A DNA stretch of 64,000 nucleotides from Thiodiazotropha sp040506275 (GCA_040506275.1 JBEVXD010000004.1:1-64000); one strand, 5' to 3'. Shown: positions 34,477 to 43,184, counted from the stretch's first letter. Numbers and translations are program-made. Notes: generated from the letters alone by a model not told the origin.

Positions 34477-34530
34477 AAAAAAAAACGCCCACCCCCATGC
34501 ACGATTCAGAATCGTGTGGAGATGGACGCC
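34477..34530 (-). terminator. Intrinsic terminator in the nrtA leader
   Basis: On the minus strand GCGTCCATCTCCA pairs with TGGGGGTGGGC (with G-U pairs) outside an inner CACGATTC/GAATCGTG stem, and nine T residues follow (34485-34477). It lies 46 bp before the nrtA start. Its 5' arm overlaps the last ANTAR-type hairpin, so the two structures exclude each other. Confidence 0.85.
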
Positions 34531-34618
34531 TTTGTCCGTTATTGGCCTGCGTTGACCAAAATTCGTAAATGGTGGTGGTCGCCAGTTGCCCGCCATTGGG
34601 CTGGTCCGCCATTGGACC
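34524..34618 (-). promoter_or_regulatory. ANTAR-target antiterminator hairpins of the nrtA leader
   Basis: Three hairpins with six-base loops that have A at position 1 and G at position 4, the rule known for ANTAR protein targets: GGTCC-AATGGC-GGACC (34618-34603), TTGGTC-AACGCA-GGCCAA (34559-34542) and GGAC-AAAGGC-GTCC (34537-34524). The last shares 34524-34529 with the 5' arm of the terminator. Binding of NasT would hold the last hairpin and block termination when nitrate is present. nasT lies just upstream (34866). Confidence 0.82.
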
Positions 34619-34641
34619 GCGATCAACCTTTGACTCCACAA

Positions 34642-34658
34642 ATGCAAGCCACATGCCA
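34642..34658 (-). promoter_or_regulatory. Sigma-54 (-24/-12) promoter of the nitrate operon
   Basis: Minus strand TGGCAT-GTGGC-TTGCA; GG and GC are 10 bases apart and only the sixth base departs from TGGCAC-N5-TTGCA. Transcription would begin near 34630, about a dozen bases before the first leader hairpin, i.e. exactly where a leader RNA should start. Confidence 0.8.
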
Positions 34659-34803
34659 TATTTTGCGGCCAACAGGTTAAGCAGAACAGCCGCGCTTACT
34701 TACTATTTGTTTTTGCAGAAGTTATTTTGAATAAAACATTTAATACCGAAACAAACACAGCCACTGAGCGTTGCATATGATTCCGATCAGAGTGAATACA
34801 GAC

Positions 34804-34832
34804 GCACTAAAACAAGTCACCATAAAAGCACA
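34804..34832. promoter_or_regulatory. Possible NtrC sites upstream of the nitrate operon
   Basis: Plus strand GCACTAAAACAAGTC (34804-34818) keeps the first nine bases of the NtrC consensus GCACYAAAATGGTGC. Next to it TCACCATAAAAGCAC (34817-34831) keeps CACCA and the outer C. Each is only a half-match. They lie 145-190 bp upstream of the -24/-12 promoter, suitable for an enhancer. Confidence 0.4.
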
Positions 34833-34865
34833 TGCATGAAATATTGACTCAATACAGTGCATTGA

Positions 34866-35468
34866 TTATCCGGATAGGATGCTTGCTGCTTCGATAATGT
34901 TCTGGGCTATATCAGACAATTTACGATTAGTATCCATTGCCAGTTTACGCATCGCTTGATAGGCCTGCTCTTCACTCAAGCCACGCTGGCGCATGATGAT
35001 ACCTTTCGCCTTATCTATCACTTTGCGATCGTTGAGCTGATCATGGGCTTTTTTCAGCTCTGACTCCAGGTAGTTGAAATGCTGGAATCGAGCTACCGCC
35101 GCATCAATAATTGGGCGCACTCGACTGGTATGAAGTCCATCAACAACATAGGCGCTGACACCAGCCTGTGTGGCACGACGTATGGTTCGATTGTCGTCGT
35201 CCTGTGAAAACATAACCATAGGCCTTGGCACCGTCGTCTGTACCGATTCAAGGCTCTCCAGAGTGTCACGTCCGGGTGCTTCGATATCAATTAAAATTAC
35301 ATCGGGATTACAACTCTGTACAGCTGATAACAACTCCCCGTCACCAGAGACACAAGCCACCAGCGCACAATCGACATCCTTCAGAGCGAGATCGATCATT
35401 TCACGACGGTCAGACTTATCATCCACCAGCATAACGCGTAGAGGTTTCTTGATTTCGGACTTTGACAT
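34866..35468 (-). CDS. nasT: Nitrate-responsive ANTAR antiterminator
   Basis: 200 residues. A receiver-like domain (about 10-125, LRVMLVDDKSDRREMI, DVILIDIEAPGRD) is joined by a helix to an ANTAR domain (about 135-195, LNDRKVIDKAKGIIMRQRG, LSEEQAYQAMRKLAMD). NasT proteins bind tandem hexaloop hairpins in nitrate-assimilation leaders and prevent termination; in known systems they are held off by the nitrate sensor NasS. No free NasS gene is next to it; the NrtA-like domain of NrtC or NrtA itself are candidates to fill that role. The gene is on the same strand as the nitrate operon and 434 bp upstream of nrtA. Confidence 0.92.
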   Translation of the reverse strand: MSKSEIKKPLRVMLVDDKSDRREMIDLALKDVDCALVACVSGDGELLSAVQSCNPDVILIDIEAPGRDTLESLESVQTTVPRPMVMFSQDDDNRTIRRATQAGVSAYVVDGLHTSRVRPIIDAAVARFQHFNYLESELKKAHDQLNDRKVIDKAKGIIMRQRGLSEEQAYQAMRKLAMDTNRKLSDIAQNIIEAASILSG

Positions 35469-35800
35469 GGTGTGACGAGACTACAAATTTCGTGCCAATA
35501 CGACACATTAGCGCTGAATTTAAATGGTAAGAGCTCCTATAATTCGTGCAGATTTTCCCTCAATTTCCAGGAGTTTGACCATCTAAACTACAAGGTTCAG
35601 TTGAATAACCCCAGACGTTCTGTTACTTTTTACGGGTAAACCAATGAAACCGGAGGGTACAAATGATTGTAGTCAACATCCCCCGGGCAGTGAAAAGCTA
35701 ACACGCTTCACCAGTTCCGTCTGCCCGGTTTTTAAGCCGGGGCACATGCCCCACAAAGATATTATCTTTTTTCGATGCCAGAATTGCATCAGGGGCTCTT
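35469..35800. other. Intergenic region between nasT and rsgA
   Basis: 332 bp without a gene. A short GGGGCA-CA-TGCCCC hairpin is at 35739-35752, followed by a T-rich stretch (35767-35773), which could end a transcript. Otherwise nothing recognisable. Confidence 0.4.
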
Positions 35801-36847
35801 ATGCCAAAAAATAGATCATTAAGCCAATTGGGTTGGTCACCTTTTTTTCAACAACAACTCACACTGGAAGAGTTGGAACAACTCACCATCGGGCGCATTA
35901 TTGAACGCCATCGTTCTATGGTTGAAGTAGAGACAGAGTCAGGCAGAATAAACCTGTCGATCACTTCAGCTACATCCCGCCTGACTGTCGGTGATTGGAT
36001 GCTGTTGAATAGTGCGCACCAGTTTGAACGTACATTGGATCGATTAACACTTTTCTCACGAAAAGCGCCAGGCAGTAAAGTTGAAACGCAACTCATCTGT
36101 GCGAATGTCGATACACTATTTATTGTCAGCTCACTCAATGAAGAGTTTAACCTCAATCGGATCGAACGATATCTTGCCATTGCTGCTGAAGCGGGTGTAG
36201 AACCTGTAGTAGTGCTGACAAAGGCAGATCTCTGCGAGAATCCAGAGCGCTATGTTTGTCAAATTCATGACCTCAACCCGATGTTAAGCGTTGAAACTGT
36301 TGATGGACAAAACAGCGTCAGTGCCAGCGCCTTAAATAGTTGGTGTACAACCGGTAGAACCATCGCGCTGTTAGGTTCATCCGGTGTTGGCAAGTCAACT
36401 CTGATCAATACACTGATGGGGAAATCACTTCAGTCTACCGGGGCGATACGAGAAGATGACAGTAAAGGTCGTCACACGACAACCGCCAGATCACTTCACT
36501 TTATGCCCTCAGGTAGCATATTGCTCGACTCACCAGGCATGAGGGAGTTACAGCTATACGATTGTGAACAGGGTATTGAAGAGAGCTTTTCTGATATAAC
36601 CACAATAGCAAAGCAGTGTCGTTTTTCCGATTGCAACCACAAAAGTGAACCTGGTTGCGCCTTACAAGCAGCAATCGCAGAGGGTACATTAGATCATCGC
36701 CGCTTGGCTAATTACCAAAAATTAATGCGGGAACAGGCCTTGAATAGTGCAAGCATTGCCGAGAAACGCGCCAAAGACAGAGCGCTGGGCCGATTCTATC
36801 GAACAACCCTAAACGCCTCCCAGAAATTAAAGAGGGGGACTCACTAA
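35801..36847 (+). CDS. rsgA: Ribosome small-subunit biogenesis GTPase RsgA
   Basis: 348 residues. An OB-fold (about 35-95) is followed by a circularly permuted GTPase with the G4 motif TKAD first, then G1 GSSGVGKST, the G2 region KGRHTTT and G3 DSPGMREL. A zinc-binding tail has CRFSDCNHKSEPGC. RsgA hydrolyses GTP during late assembly of the 30S subunit. All motifs are intact. It is monocistronic. Confidence 0.95.
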   Translation: MPKNRSLSQLGWSPFFQQQLTLEELEQLTIGRIIERHRSMVEVETESGRINLSITSATSRLTVGDWMLLNSAHQFERTLDRLTLFSRKAPGSKVETQLICANVDTLFIVSSLNEEFNLNRIERYLAIAAEAGVEPVVVLTKADLCENPERYVCQIHDLNPMLSVETVDGQNSVSASALNSWCTTGRTIALLGSSGVGKSTLINTLMGKSLQSTGAIREDDSKGRHTTTARSLHFMPSGSILLDSPGMRELQLYDCEQGIEESFSDITTIAKQCRFSDCNHKSEPGCALQAAIAEGTLDHRRLANYQKLMREQALNSASIAEKRAKDRALGRFYRTTLNASQKLKRGTH

Positions 36848-36885
36848 CAAAAACATAGATTTAACGATATTCAGGGCTACCAGGG

Positions 36886-36915
36886 AACCTCTGATTGTTG
36901 AAATGATCAGAGGTT
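36886..36915. repeat. Perfect inverted repeat after rsgA
   Basis: AACCTCTGAT (36886-36895) and ATCAGAGGTT (36906-36915) form a 10-bp stem with a 10-base loop; a second inverted pair (TTATCCAG at 36914, CTGGATAA at 36956) overlaps it. No T-run, so more REP-like than a terminator. Confidence 0.6.
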
Positions 36916-37032
36916 ATCCAGGGATCTGAAGATTATCCATTCTATCCAATACGACTCTGGATAAGGGATGCACCCTCTTATCCAAGCATTGACCAACAAC
37001 CCGCTAAATGAACCAACCGTAGAATCTACACA

Positions 37033-37893
37033 ATGAGTCTTATCGTCCTAAGTTGCATTCTCATTTTCTTAGTGATCATTCTCTTTCCAACTATACTTCA
37101 CCGGGTCTATCGAGCACCACGAGTGGTGGAAACAGGAACACCTGATGCATTTAAGCTGCCTTACTTTGAGCACAAACTGAAAACCATTGGCAATAAAAAT
37201 CTTTTTGCATGGTATATAGCCGCACAAAACAGCAACGCTACACTTATCATTGTGCATGGTTGGGGTGGAAATGCAGAGATGATGCTGCCGTTGGCTGAAC
37301 CCTTTTACAGCGCAGGCCTGAGTGTACTGCTTTATGACGCTCGCAATCATGGTAAAAGCGACAGTGACAGCTTCTCATCCCTACCTAGATTTTCTGAAGA
37401 TCTTGATGCTGCCATCAGTTGGATCAAGTTGAAACATCCGGAACATAAACTGATCGTACTAGGCCACTCTATTGGTGCTGCAGCTGCTATCCTGTCCGCC
37501 TCAAAAAGATCAGACATCGATAGTGTCATTGCCCTCTCAGGTTTTGCTCACCCCAACCTGGTAATGAATCGACACCTCGACAGGCCCTGGTTACCCCGTC
37601 CACTACGAGAGATCATCATGCGTTATATCCAATGGGTAATCGGGTTTCGATTTGATGATATTGCCCCAATGAACCGAATCGTCGATGTCCGTTGTCCAGT
37701 GCTTCTTGCCCATGGAACCGATGACAGGGTCGTACCGATAAGTGATATGAAATTGATTGAAGCCAATACCACAAAGGAGCGACCGATAGAGGTCATTGCC
37801 ATTGAAGGCGCCCAGCACGACTCAATTGAGTATTTCCATGAACATGTTGATATGTTGGTTGGTTTTATTCATGACACTACAGCTGAGATATAG
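37033..37893 (+). CDS. Membrane-anchored alpha/beta hydrolase
   Basis: 286 residues. A hydrophobic N-terminus (about residues 2-20) anchors or exports the protein. The alpha/beta hydrolase core has the oxyanion region VHGWGGNAEMM (about 75-85), YDARNHGKSD, the nucleophile elbow GHSIGAAAA (Ser145 region), a late acid in LLAHGTDDRVVP and the catalytic His in GAQHDSIEY. It should be an active serine hydrolase or esterase; the substrate is unknown. It is monocistronic between rsgA and the MsrAB fusion. Confidence 0.82.
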   Translation: MSLIVLSCILIFLVIILFPTILHRVYRAPRVVETGTPDAFKLPYFEHKLKTIGNKNLFAWYIAAQNSNATLIIVHGWGGNAEMMLPLAEPFYSAGLSVLLYDARNHGKSDSDSFSSLPRFSEDLDAAISWIKLKHPEHKLIVLGHSIGAAAAILSASKRSDIDSVIALSGFAHPNLVMNRHLDRPWLPRPLREIIMRYIQWVIGFRFDDIAPMNRIVDVRCPVLLAHGTDDRVVPISDMKLIEANTTKERPIEVIAIEGAQHDSIEYFHEHVDMLVGFIHDTTAEI

Positions 37894-38140
37894 AATCGAT
37901 TAAGGTTACTCAATTGAGGCTGATGGCGGGGATGGCCCCACCCTACATGGCGAGCAAGATATACCACTAAAGCATGATTAACCTAGGGGATCGCGACCTT
38001 TAACACGAGTCTCTACTGTGTAATATTTTGGAGATCCTTACAGGTGTTATGAATTTGTGATATTTACGTGATAATTCTGCCTAACCGCTTAACCTAGACT
38101 TTATCTTACAGATTACACCATAAATAATGCAGGTTACGTT

Positions 38141-39436
38141 ATGAAACCCAGATTCCATATCATTCTGATAGCCACAATTTTAGCCCTGATACCTTTTTAT
38201 CAGTCTGTTGCCGTCAATCAGAGTCCACAAACCGAATCAATTGTTCTCGGCATGGGCTGTTTCTGGGGTGCTGAAAAGCGTATGTCGGCTCTACCTGGGG
38301 TAATCGACGTGGAGAGCGGCTATGCGAATGGTGATATCGAAGCCAGCTACCGTAGCGTCCTCAAGCATGAGTCCCTTATTAAACTTGGACTAACCAGTAA
38401 GCGCAATCATGCAGAAGTTGTAAAAGTCACTTTTGACACACATAAAACTGACCTCGAATCTGTATTGATAGGTTTCTGGGAAAATCATGACCCAACCCAG
38501 GTTGACCGACAGGGCAATGATATCGGAACAAACTATCGTAGTGCGATCTATACTCATAACAAGATGCAGATGGATACCGCCATCAAGACACGTGACATCT
38601 ATCAACAGGCACTACTCAAAAAGGACCACGGAAATATCACTACAGAGATTGCAACGCTGGCTAACTATACTTCAGCCGAAACTTATCATCAGGATTATCT
38701 TAAAAAGAACCCAGACGGCTACTGTGGCCTTGGTGGTACGGGTATAGAATACCCTGATAAAAAACAGAACATGATGAAGGAGTCTTCAATGCCCACTCAG
38801 CTTGATGTGACAACACTCAACCACTCTCGACAACTAATCGTCTTCGAGTCGGATGATTGTGCCTATTGTAAGCAATTCAAGTCCGAAGTACTTGATAACT
38901 GGCGTTCTGAGTTGGGTATAGCCCGTACCACCAATCCACAGGCCCCATCTGGCTGGACCATTGAAAAGGCACTCTTTGCGACACCTACAATAGTACTTTT
39001 TGAAAACGGTAATGAGGTCTCACGTTTTACAGGTTACAATGGGGATAAAGCCAGATTCTGGCAATGGCTAGGTTACCAACTTTTGACACCTGAACAACGG
39101 AATATCGCATTTGAGCAAGGAACAGAGCGAGCCTTTACCGGCTCACATCTGGACGAGAAGAGAGCAGGTACGTTTATCGATCCAATCAGTGGCACAGCAC
39201 TGTTCCGCAGCGATACAAAATTCGAGAGCGGTAGTGGCTGGCCCAGCTTCTTCAACCCGATGGAGGGAGCGATCACTCTTCATGAGGATAGCAGTCATGG
39301 CATGCGGCGAGTCGAAGTACGCAGTGCCAGCTCTGGTATTCATTTGGGTCATGTCTTTGATGACGGTCCAGCACCAACCCACAAACGTTATTGCATAAAC
39401 GGCAATGTATTAAAATTCATGCCTGATGATGCGTGA
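38141..39436 (+). CDS. msrAB: Exported MsrA - thioredoxin-like - MsrB fusion
   Basis: 431 residues. Signal peptide (about 1-24). MsrA domain about 30-205, catalytic Cys in GMGCFWGAEKRM; the sulfoxide-binding Phe and Trp and the C-terminal YHQDYL-x-KNPDGYCGLGG are present. Then a thioredoxin-like domain (about 215-315) with CAYCKQF and a cis-Pro (ATPTIVLF). MsrB domain about 320-425 with SGSGWPSF, SHLGHVFDDGP-type block and catalytic Cys in KRYCING. It repairs both methionine sulfoxide epimers, likely in the periplasm. The order MsrA-Trx-MsrB differs from the Trx-MsrA-MsrB order of Neisseria PilB. Confidence 0.9.
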   Translation: MKPRFHIILIATILALIPFYQSVAVNQSPQTESIVLGMGCFWGAEKRMSALPGVIDVESGYANGDIEASYRSVLKHESLIKLGLTSKRNHAEVVKVTFDTHKTDLESVLIGFWENHDPTQVDRQGNDIGTNYRSAIYTHNKMQMDTAIKTRDIYQQALLKKDHGNITTEIATLANYTSAETYHQDYLKKNPDGYCGLGGTGIEYPDKKQNMMKESSMPTQLDVTTLNHSRQLIVFESDDCAYCKQFKSEVLDNWRSELGIARTTNPQAPSGWTIEKALFATPTIVLFENGNEVSRFTGYNGDKARFWQWLGYQLLTPEQRNIAFEQGTERAFTGSHLDEKRAGTFIDPISGTALFRSDTKFESGSGWPSFFNPMEGAITLHEDSSHGMRRVEVRSASSGIHLGHVFDDGPAPTHKRYCINGNVLKFMPDDA

Positions 39437-39476
39437 TTTTTGTAAGAAACAGAAGGACCGATTATAGAATACAGGC

Positions 39477-40853
39477 TTATTCTATTTCATCCATGCCATA
39501 CTTCTTCAGTTTCCGCCACAGCGAAACCCTATCTATACCCAGTGCCTTAGCAGCTTTAGTGCGATTATCCCCGCTTCGTTCTAAAACATATTTAATGTAA
39601 TCCGCCTCCCGTTCTGCCAGCGTTGGTAAACGTCCAGCTGTTTCACGTACCACATGTACAGACCTTTCCACCAGAGCAGTTGGTAGATCAGCAGTTTTAA
39701 TGGTTTTCTCATGGGCCAGTACTATTGACCGCTCGATTATGTTTTCCAGTTCACGAACATTACCGGGATAATCATATTCGGACAGCGCTATCAGAGCCTG
39801 CTCATCGATATCATCCACTTCTCTCTGCATACGTACTGCATGCTTGCGAAGAAAAAAGTATGCCAGTAATGGGATGTCACTCTTTCGATCCGATAGTGGC
39901 GGAAGATGCACCCCTACGACGTTAAGACGGTAGTAAAGATCCTGCCTGAAACGCCCGGCAGCAACCTCACTCAACAGATCTCTATGGGTTGCGGTAATCA
40001 GGCGAATATCAACTGCAACAGCCGCGGTTGAACCAAGGCGTTGGACCTCTCTTTCCTGAATAACACGTAGCAATTTTACCTGCATGCCCAGTGACATCTC
40101 AGCAATTTCATCTAGAAAAAGAGTACCCCCACTCGCAGCTTCAATCAGTCCAGCACGGGACTCTGTAGCTCCGGTATAGGCCCCTTTTTCGTGACCAAAC
40201 AATTCATTTGCCAGCAGGTCCTCTTGAAGTGACCCGCAGTTCACTGCTAGAAAGGTACGCTCACTTCGATGACTATAGGCATGAATATAGCGCGCCATTA
40301 ACTCTTTTCCAGTGCCACTCTCACCAGTCAGTAACAGACTCGAATCGCTCACTGCAACTTGTCTCGCCATCTCAAGCAGGCGTAGTACTGTTGCATCTTG
40401 AGTGATAAAAACAGGTCCAGAATTATTATCTTTAAGCTTGCTCTTAAGAGAACGGTTTTCACGCTTTAAAAAGACAAACTCTATTGCCTTTCCAATGACT
40501 TCACGTACCTCATCCAGTCTAAACGGCTTTGCAATATAGTGAAAGGCGCCCGCCTTCATCGCATTTACCGCTGAATCTAATGTTGCAAAGCCGGTAATGA
40601 GTACCACTGCAATGTCAGGATCAATTTCACCAGCTCTTCGGAGTACTTGCATGCCATCTACTCTCTCCATTCTCAAGTCGGTCAGAACAAGATCAACAGA
40701 CATAGACTCCAGAACTTCGATTGCCTCGACACCACTGGTTCTAGTTATAACATCATGCCCAAGCTTGCGGCAGACATGGGCCAGATTTTCAACTGCCGTC
40801 AATTCATCATCAACTATAAGAATCTGCGCTTTTTCATCTATCTCTTCAGACAT
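39477..40853 (-). CDS. NtrC-type response regulator
   Basis: 458 residues. Receiver domain (about 8-125, acidic DD pair, phospho-acceptor Asp in DLVLTDLRM, KPFR Lys) followed by an AAA+ sigma-54 activator domain (GESGTGKE; GAYTGA, a conservative variant of GAFTGA; DEIAEMSLGMQVKLLRVIQ) and a Fis-type helix-turn-helix (KAAKALGIDRVSLWRKLKKYG). It overlaps the sensor kinase gene by 8 bp. It is divergent from the USP-like/SLC13/NhaD genes, which have a -24/-12 promoter, so they are its probable target. Confidence 0.93.
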   Translation of the reverse strand: MSEEIDEKAQILIVDDELTAVENLAHVCRKLGHDVITRTSGVEAIEVLESMSVDLVLTDLRMERVDGMQVLRRAGEIDPDIAVVLITGFATLDSAVNAMKAGAFHYIAKPFRLDEVREVIGKAIEFVFLKRENRSLKSKLKDNNSGPVFITQDATVLRLLEMARQVAVSDSSLLLTGESGTGKELMARYIHAYSHRSERTFLAVNCGSLQEDLLANELFGHEKGAYTGATESRAGLIEAASGGTLFLDEIAEMSLGMQVKLLRVIQEREVQRLGSTAAVAVDIRLITATHRDLLSEVAAGRFRQDLYYRLNVVGVHLPPLSDRKSDIPLLAYFFLRKHAVRMQREVDDIDEQALIALSEYDYPGNVRELENIIERSIVLAHEKTIKTADLPTALVERSVHVVRETAGRLPTLAEREADYIKYVLERSGDNRTKAAKALGIDRVSLWRKLKKYGMDEIE

Positions 40854-42354
40854 CGTTCACCACTCCCTGAGGGAGAAGTACAATCACCTTGGTACCTTCC
40901 CCTGACTTTGATGATAATGCAAGACATCCGCCATGCTCGCGCACAATCTCTTGAACTATAAATAAACCTAGACCAACGCCATTTCCAGGCTCACTTGTTG
41001 TATAAAAAGGATCAAAAACTTTTGATATAGTCTCATTAGGTATCCCTGGACCATTATCGCTAACCATTATCTCTACAACCGACATATCGCTATCGGTTGC
41101 ACATTTAAGATCACCCGCAAAAACAGCATCGTCAGGTAACATCAGCATTCCCCTTTTACAAACAACAGCACTAATCATAATAGCTACGCCCTCTCCTCCA
41201 GCATGTAGTGCATTCTGCATCAGGTTTATGAAAAGCTGCTGCATCCGCTGCTTGTCTACAGACAACAGTAAATCATCTGGAATATTAGTGGTCAGATGGC
41301 CAGAAGAGTGTTTTATCGACTTTTCTATTAAAGATTTTGTCTCCTCAATTAATGAGTGAAGTGCAATAGGTACCTTTTGAAATACTCGTTGCCCTCCAAA
41401 ATCCAACAAGGTTTTTACAATCTGTCTGCCACGCTCTGTTTCACTATCAATCTGTTTCAACCAAATATTAAGTTGATCAGGATCCGCTTCATTTAACTCT
41501 TCTATAAGCAGTTGACAGGATGAGGAGATATTTGAAAGTGGATTATTTAACTCATGTGCTACGCCGGAAGAGAGTATTCCCAGAGAGGCTAACTTCTCTG
41601 ATTGCAACATGCGACGTTGTCGTATCTCCAGCTCTTTGAGCATCCGGTTGAAGGCATCAGTAAATGTAACAAACTCACGATCTCTGGATGGTGGATTCAT
41701 GCTATCGAATCGCCCCTCAGCAATCGGCTTCATACGTGACTCAAGCTTTCTCAGGGGGGTAAGCACAACTCGTTTTAGCTGCCTTCCTACAAGAAAAATA
41801 GCAAGACCGATGATCAGCAAAAAAAGAAGTAAAAACCACTGAGACTCCTGAACCGCATCCTCTAGCATGTTCCTCTCTAGATTGGACAGTGATTCAACAG
41901 TTAGGTTGATCTGGTGACCTATCGTTCTAATTTCTTCTTCCAAATCAGAACGCTCACCGCTAGTTGAGAGACTCCAACGATCCAATCGCTCTCTATAGGA
42001 GCTTATTCTATCAACCATACTGGAGTACTTAGTGGTGATAAAAAGGGCCGATAAAGCCTGTTTGTGTTCGCGCAATATTACAAGCGAAGTTTCAGCAAAT
42101 AGATCAGCTCTCCTTAGCGCCTCATTATCTGTATAGAGAAAAAGGTTCTTCTCCTCCCTGCGCATTTCCAAAACCGCATCTTTTAAATCTGAAACCACTT
42201 CGCCTTCCCTGACCTGACGTTCAAGGAACAGCAGATCCAGAAAAGCAATCACAGCGAGCGCTAAGGTCGCAACCACGAGCACTACATAAGCAGTTGTTAT
42301 CTTGCCTCGCAAACTGGAGAAGTCTAATTGAGCTGTCATTACAAAATGTAACAT
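40846..42354 (-). CDS. Sensor histidine kinase
   Basis: 502 residues. Two membrane segments (about 23-43 and 178-196) bracket a helical periplasmic sensor of about 130 residues. A HAMP region (about 197-250), HisKA with phospho-acceptor His in GVAHELNNPLSNISS and an HATPase domain (VSDNGPGIP, FDPFYTTS, VGLGLFI) follow. It should phosphorylate the regulator gene it overlaps. The start is 42354; a Met at residue 6 (42339) is possible. Signal unknown; the target genes hint at Na+/pH or an anionic substrate. Confidence 0.92.
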   Translation of the reverse strand: MLHFVMTAQLDFSSLRGKITTAYVVLVVATLALAVIAFLDLLFLERQVREGEVVSDLKDAVLEMRREEKNLFLYTDNEALRRADLFAETSLVILREHKQALSALFITTKYSSMVDRISSYRERLDRWSLSTSGERSDLEEEIRTIGHQINLTVESLSNLERNMLEDAVQESQWFLLLFLLIIGLAIFLVGRQLKRVVLTPLRKLESRMKPIAEGRFDSMNPPSRDREFVTFTDAFNRMLKELEIRQRRMLQSEKLASLGILSSGVAHELNNPLSNISSSCQLLIEELNEADPDQLNIWLKQIDSETERGRQIVKTLLDFGGQRVFQKVPIALHSLIEETKSLIEKSIKHSSGHLTTNIPDDLLLSVDKQRMQQLFINLMQNALHAGGEGVAIMISAVVCKRGMLMLPDDAVFAGDLKCATDSDMSVVEIMVSDNGPGIPNETISKVFDPFYTTSEPGNGVGLGLFIVQEIVREHGGCLALSSKSGEGTKVIVLLPQGVVNDV

Positions 42355-42357
42355 ACC

Positions 42358-42372
42358 GTTTCAAATTGAAAC
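42358..42372. promoter_or_regulatory. Perfect palindrome, candidate response-regulator site
   Basis: GTTTCAA-A-TTGAAAC, 7-bp arms around one base, about 150 bp upstream of the -24/-12 promoter at 42517 and directly before the kinase gene. The location suits an NtrC-type enhancer, but only one copy was seen, so the assignment is tentative. Confidence 0.45.
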
Positions 42373-42516
42373 AACTCTATCAGATGAGGATTAACACTGC
42401 ATTAAAGAAGTGTAGAGGCAAAAAGTAATTGAATGGCTTTGCATTTTGCAACACAGGAATATGGATTAAAGACATTTATTACCAATAATAACAGTAACTT
42501 ACCTATCACCACTGTT

Positions 42517-42532
42517 TGGCACACATAATGCT
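42517..42532 (+). promoter_or_regulatory. Sigma-54 (-24/-12) promoter of the transporter genes
   Basis: TGGCAC-ACATA-ATGCT, with a further T before it (TTGGCAC); GG to GC spacing is exact. It lies 37 bases before the ATG at 42569, on the strand facing the transporter genes, opposite an NtrC-type two-component pair. Confidence 0.8.
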
Positions 42533-42568
42533 CTTATTAGGGCAAAGATGATCATTTGGACAGATTAG

Positions 42569-43117
42569 ATGACTAAACTCAAAGACGATTTAAAAAAAAT
42601 CTTAGCCGGACTGGCTCTACAGGATGCAGGGGAATATCTTCCTCTTAGCAGAAAAAATAGCCTATTAGGTTTAAGTGCCAAATCAAAACCATCCTCAAAT
42701 AGTCAGCATTTTCCTTCAAAGCAGGTATCCCATCGAATTGCCTTAATAACAGATGGCAAAGGCATTGGCGCAGCACTCGACTATGCAATTGAAAGTTGTA
42801 CAAAAGAGGGGACTAAAATCGATCTACTTGTAGACAACTACGCTGATAACTCAAAGATATCCGCAATACAAAACCGGATTAAATCTGAAAAACTGGAATG
42901 CCATGTGATTCAACTGGGGTTATCACCTGTTGAGGATATCTGCAGCTATATCACCAATCATCCATCCCTCATTTTTCTTGTTTCAACCCCTGTAAACAAA
43001 TCCGCTAATAAGCTGATTCAAGAAGTAATACCTAATCTGAAAAGTCCTATTCACGTCCCTTTAGTCCTTATAGAGGATAAATCACCAGATAAACCAGCGA
43101 AGCAGACCGCTGCATAG
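42569..43117 (+). CDS. Small USP-like soluble protein
   Basis: 182 residues. Residues 1-50 are charged and not recognised. Residues about 52-165 form an alternating beta/alpha (Rossmann-like) fold (HRIALITDGKGIGAALDYAIE, IDLLVDNYAD, LECHVIQLG, LIFLVST, VPLVLIED) reminiscent of universal stress proteins but lacking their usual ATP-binding G-x2-G-x9-G motif. It may be a regulatory partner of the permease. It is the first gene behind the sigma-54 promoter, 67 bp before the SLC13-type gene. Confidence 0.55.
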   Translation: MTKLKDDLKKILAGLALQDAGEYLPLSRKNSLLGLSAKSKPSSNSQHFPSKQVSHRIALITDGKGIGAALDYAIESCTKEGTKIDLLVDNYADNSKISAIQNRIKSEKLECHVIQLGLSPVEDICSYITNHPSLIFLVSTPVNKSANKLIQEVIPNLKSPIHVPLVLIEDKSPDKPAKQTAA

Positions 43118-43184
43118 TGCAGGTTTTTGCTAGCTGATGACCGGTTTAATAACCACATGACACGTTAAAATAAAGAGCCTTTGC

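Noticed and set aside
34453..34672. Open frames of about 65-75 codons on the minus strand in front of nrtA
   Set aside because: They coincide with the promoter, leader hairpins and terminator; RNA structure explains the sequence and no protein family is seen.
35739..35773. Firm intrinsic terminator before rsgA
   Set aside because: The stem is only 6 bp and the T-run is 14 bases away, so it is listed only as a remark.
37981..38001. ATTAACCTAGGGGATCGCGAC as another TTAACCYGG element
   Set aside because: The inner module does not match either subtype and there is no partner arm.
42434..42450. TGGC...TTGC sequence as a second sigma-54 promoter before the USP-like gene
   Set aside because: GG and GC are 11 bases apart instead of 10; the site at 42517 is exact and closer.
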